Assembly (NCBI GenBank): GCA_001632435.1
Contig: KV423948.1
Location: 62,001-126,000, forward strand
Reading direction: 5' to 3'
DNA: 64,000 nucleotides
Source: Calocera cornea HHB12733
Taxonomy: Eukaryota > Basidiomycota > Dacrymycetes > Dacrymycetales > Dacrymycetaceae
Shown: piece after piece, positions 60,592 to 64,000 of the stretch
How the letters are laid out: each line of letters starts with the position of its first letter
Position numbering within the stretch: position 1 is the stretch's first letter
The notes under the pieces: generated by a model
Databases searched by the model: none
The model's input: the letters and a program-made list of their open reading frames with translations, nothing else
What the model was told of the DNA's origin: nothing
Position numbers and translations under genes: made by a program

Positions 60592-62270
60592 ATGCCGATC
60601 CGCTCCTTCCTCCCTCTCGCGGCGCTACTCTCCCTAGCCACTGCGGCGCAAACACCGTTCAGGCCTCAGCAGCCCGCCGAGCACATATCCGCAGCGGTCA
60701 ACTACGAAGCCCTGTTCTCTGCGCCGACGATCAATGGACCGTACGGAGCGAGCAATGCGTTCAGCGATGACAGCTGGAGTCTCATGAGCTTTGGGTATGC
60801 GGACCCGCTCCGGTGCTTTGGCACAGATAAGGAGACGCCGTTCGATGTTGCGATCATTGGTGCGCACGGCTCTACCGATTCCATCTTCGCGGTGCTGATA
60901 CGGCGCATGTAGGCGCACCATTTGACACGACTACAAGCTACCGGCCTGGAGCCCGTTTCGGACCGATGGGCATTCGGCAAGGCTCCCGGCGCATGCACAT
61001 CGGTTCGATCAACGTGCCCTACAAAACTCGCGTGACCGACCATTTACATGTCGTCGACTGCGGTGATGTCCGTGAGTATTATTATCCAAGGGAGCTCGCG
61101 CGTGCTCTGATACTGCATCAGCGATGACCTTCGTGGACAACAAGGTCGCAATCCGGCAGCTGGAGACGGCCAACGCCGACCTCGTCCAGCGCTCAAGCGC
61201 AACGGCCTTCAACGGCAGCTCCATCGCAAAGGACGGCAAGTTCCACCCGCGCGTGCTCACGCTCGGTGGGGACCACACGATCACCCTGCCCCTGCTGCGC
61301 GGGGTCGCAAAGGTGTACGGGCCGGTCAGCGTGATCCACTTTGACAGCCATATTGGTGAGCCTTCCGCTGCGCGCGTCGGAAGAGGCTCACTCATGCAGA
61401 TTCTAAACATGGGCTGTACAAAAAAGATACATGGAGGCCTGGGACTTATGTGAGTTATGCTCATCCTCGGAGGAACGCAGTTTGACTGATTCTCCAGGAG
61501 GGCGGTCCGTGGCTCCCCGGTGAGGAAGTGCCGGTGACGCACGGCTCCTACTTCTGGTACGCGGCGCAGGAGGGCTTGCTAGCGCCGAACAACACCAACA
61601 TCGTGCGTCCTCTCCCCTCCCTCCCTTCCTTGAAGCTCAGATGACGACAACCGCCTGGTGTAGCACGTCGGTATCCGGAACGCCCTCCAGACGTGGGGGG
61701 ACTACGAGAACGACTACGAGGTCGGGTTCGTCATTTCGCACGCGGAGGACATCGAAGAGGTCGGGTGGAGGGGAATCGTCAAGCGCATCCGAGAGGTTGT
61801 GGGGGAGAACCCGGTGTACAGTGCGCATTCCTCCTGTTGCGGGAGGGTGAGACGCTAATGATGTTGCGTAGTCACCCTCGACATCGACGTGCTCGACCCG
61901 GCCCAAGCGCCCGCGACGGGAACGTAAGTGCCTCCCGAACAGCAACCGCTGCAGACTCATGCTGAACAATATTGCCGTCAGGCCCGAGATTGGCGGCTTT
62001 AGCACGCGCGAGATCAAGCAGATCCTCAAGGGCCTCAGAGGGCTCAAGATCGTCGGCGCGGACATCGTCGAGGTCGCCCCGGCGTATGACACGCAAGGTG
62101 CGTCGCCCTGCGCTCTTCTCTCCTCCTTCATCCTGGTGCCCCTCTTGCGGGACAAACTCGTTGGTGCCAATGTACTGACTGTTGGGACAGCGGAGATCAC
62201 CCAGATCGCGGCGGCGAACATTGGGTGGGACATCCTCGCGCTTATGGCGGAGACGCCGTTGTCGGATTAG
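60592..62270 (+). CDS. Secreted agmatinase-like ureohydrolase
   Basis: Arginase/agmatinase superfamily enzyme with two Mn ions, releasing urea from a guanidino compound. 397 aa; exons 60592-60859, 60913-61071, 61122-61355, 61427-61449 (23 nt), 61498-61602, 61664-61820, 61872-61923, 61982-62097, 62191-62270. A signal peptide (MPIRSFLPLAALLSLATAAQ) directs it to the secretory path. Metal ligands are complete: His in LGGDHT, Asp-His-Asp in HFDSHIDTW (joined across a splice) and two Asp in LDIDVLDP. Other family motifs: IIGAPFDTTTSYRPGARFGP, HGSYFW, GGFSTREIKQIL and DIVEVAPAYD. The agmatinase-like group fits better than arginase, but the true substrate is unproven. Confidence 0.87.
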
Positions 62271-62466
62271 ATGGGTCAAAAAAGAACGGATGGGGTATAG
62301 GTAACTTATGGTTGATTGGAGGTATCATGTAGCGCACTATGTGGACTTTGTGGGGGTATGTGGATGGATGGAATGGGAGAGGGGAGATGGAAAATAAAAA
62401 ATGGAAATAAATGGATGGTCGACTGTGACGGCACAGTTGGAAAAATGGGTTGCTGTTCCGGGGGGA

Positions 62467-63091
62467 TCATTGCTCTGCTGGCTGGAAGCGGTTGTAGTAC
62501 GCTTTTGTGCGGGCTTCGACAACTTCCTGCGTCGTTTCCGGCAGGTCTTCGATGAAGCGGCCTGGCAGAGATGTAAGCGGAACCTCGCTGTAAGATGTAA
62601 GGCTGCCGTGCACCTGGCGACCCGGCAAAGAGCGACAGCGCGGGGACGACCGTATTCGGCGGGAGGACGGTGCCGTCGGCGATGCGCGCGCAGTCCTTGA
62701 TAATAGCGAATTTCCCAATGACACAGTTCCGGCCAATGACGACCCAGGAGCCGATCTGCGCGGCCTCCACGACGCTTCCCTCGCCGATATGGACGCCGTC
62801 GCCGATCTTCATCGGGTAGAAGTTGAACGCGCCCTTGTACGTCTTGTACGGCGGTCTGACCACGACGCCTTCCCCAACCAAGCAATACCGGCCGAGGGTG
62901 ATGACGACGGTCGGGGCGGACCCGGCCTTGCGCAGGTCGCCCCGGAGCACCGCGCTGGGCGAGATGATCGACTTGCCGCCCAGGACGATGTTCTGAGGCC
63001 CCGAGATGGTCGCGCGGCGCGAGACTTTGTTCCCCGTGTCGGTCTCGATGTACGCGGACTTTGGGTAGGTCGTCACGGGGGCGAAGGACAT
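62467..63091 (-). CDS. DCTN5: Dynactin p25 subunit (left-handed beta-helix)
   Basis: Pointed-end subunit of dynactin, which links dynein to cargo such as endosomes. 190 aa from exons 62614-63091 and 62467-62561. The start MSFAPVTTYPKSAYIETDTG matches the family; an in-frame ATG at 63271 would add a Pro/Arg-rich leader. Imperfect hexapeptide repeats of a left-handed beta-helix run through residues 30-150 (NIVLGGKSIISPSAVLRGDL, IGDGVHIGEGSVVEAAQIGS, WVVIGRNCVIGKFAIIKDC). After the intron comes GRFIEDLPETTQEVVEARTK, the p25 C-terminal helix. Convergent with the ureohydrolase gene. Confidence 0.88.
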
Positions 63092-63396
63092 GCTCTGGCC
63101 TGGGTTGGGGGTTGGGAGTGCTCGGGGTGCTCGGGGTGCTGGGGTATGGGACGTGCTGTTGGGCCCGGGAGGGGGGGAGAGCGATGTTGTGGGCGGTGGT
63201 GGGCGGTCATGCCGGGAGGGCACTACGATCCGGGGCCGAGCGTGGCTCCGCCTCCGCCTCCGCCCAGCCAAAATCGGGTCGTGCTCCTACCGCCGCCACA
63301 TCGGCACACACTGTCCACCATACTCCCACACTCCCCTGCCAGCCCGGCGCATACATCTCGTTCTCCGCGCACGCAGCGTGGCAGCGTGAGCCCCGG
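63092..63396. promoter_or_regulatory. Divergent promoter region between dynactin p25 and TRAPPC11-like gene
   Basis: 305 bp between two start codons, partly overlapped by an in-frame 5' extension of the dynactin gene. Rich in GGGG and CGGGG tracts (63107-63180) and CCGCCTCCGC repeats near 63248. No TATA box seen. Confidence 0.4.
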
Positions 63397-64000
63397 ATGA
63401 ACTCGTACCCCTCTGAGCTGCTCCTGCAGCTCGCTCCCCTCATGTTCGTAGCCGGCCTCGAGGCGTTTCCCCCGCCCGTTCCCACCACTACCGCTACTGC
63501 CCCTGCTACAGGCTCCAGTTCATCCTCCAACTCCGCCTCACCACCCCCTGCCAATGGCGTGCAGAGCGGCGACGCGCACCCACTTCCGCTCACACCCCCC
63601 GAGATCAACGGTACCAGCAGCAGCGCAAGCACAGGGACGACAGAAGCAGAGTTCGCCCTGCTCGCGCACCGGCTCAGGAAGACACTGGGAGTGCATAGGA
63701 AGTCGAGCGTGTGGGACCCGGAAAGGGGGAAGGACTTTGATGTGCTCTTGGTCGACAAGGTGCGCTTTCCCTTTCCCCGCAACCAAGTGTATTGACCGAG
63801 TGTGATGATGACTGTCGATTGAATAGACGGTTCGCTTCCCCCCACGCAAGATCCTCCCGCCCACCTCCTCCCCCATCCCGTCCGACCCGCTCCCGCACTC
63901 CCCCCTCTCGCCCCTAACCCCCACCTCGCCCCTCTACCCCGACGGGCTCATCGCCCCCATCTGGGTGCGCAAGCACACCACCCTCATCCCCTCCGTGTTC
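63397..64000 (+). CDS. TRAPPC11-like trafficking protein, 5' part
   Basis: Truncated by the window end. Exons 63397-63759 and 63827 onward. Begins MNSYPSELLLQLAPLMFVAG, then a Ser/Pro/Thr-rich linker, a helical LLAHRLRKTLGVHRKSSVWD, and after the intron LYPDGLIAPIWVRKHTTLIP. A short N-terminal helix followed by a conserved W(V/M).KH..L.P segment is typical of the foie-gras/TRAPPC11 family, part of the TRAPP tethering complex in ER-Golgi traffic. The assignment rests on this short region, so it is moderate. Confidence 0.6.

Overview
This is a gene-dense, GC-rich fungal nuclear window. Almost every gene has short GT..AG introns (mostly 45-70 nt). The housekeeping genes (clathrin light chain, RRP4, GEP4, THI4, a mitochondrial Mdl1-type ABC half-transporter, dynactin p25, a TRAPPC11-like protein) are fungal, and the architecture (very many short introns, micro-exons of 21-27 nt, secreted and membrane paralogue families) points to a basidiomycete, most likely Agaricomycotina. 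I cannot name the species. All gene models were spliced by hand; each complete model given exon by exon keeps one reading frame through all its junctions, apart from the two genes reported as broken.

Layout. 1-1.3 kb: 3' end of an amidase. 2.8-5.5 kb: two tandem secreted isochorismatase-like cysteine hydrolases (ICH1, ICH2). 6.3-8.5 kb: MEM1, first member of an uncharacterised two-TM ectodomain family, followed by a truncated copy of a TAP-like alpha/beta hydrolase. 9.2-10.9 kb (minus): a chimeric gene carrying an exon-intron-exon piece related to MEM1; just upstream of it lies a second dead hydrolase fragment. 12-16.5 kb: aldo/keto reductase, a 54-nt poly-C run and a GT61-like glycosyltransferase. 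17.3-22.1 kb: two tandem TAP-like hydrolases, the second broken. 22.4-23.6 kb: a possible OB-fold protein. 24.1-25.3 kb: ICH3. 25.5-29.4 kb: clathrin light chain and two unknown proteins. 29.8-39.7 kb: O-methyltransferase OMT1, an unknown polytopic membrane protein, MEM2, and OMT2, which has a nonsense codon. 39.8-52 kb: Mdl1, THI4, a very long alpha/beta hydrolase and a six-hairpin glycosidase. 53-57.7 kb: MEM3 and MEM4 in tandem. 57.9-64 kb: RRP4, GEP4, a secreted ureohydrolase, dynactin p25 and the start of a TRAPPC11-like gene.

The most unusual content is the interspersed set of four paralogue families: MEM (4 genes plus one captured piece), TAP-like hydrolase (1 intact, 1 broken, 2 fragments), secreted isochorismatase-like (3) and O-methyltransferase (1 intact, 1 broken). 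They look like an accessory region under birth-and-death turnover, with intron gains or losses, segmental copies and one exon-capture chimera. MEM is the best candidate for something undescribed: an N-terminal TM, a 350-380 residue Cys- and N-glycan-rich ectodomain, a second TM, and a juxtamembrane N-x-C-E-G motif on the presumed cytosolic side. No function can be assigned from sequence alone.
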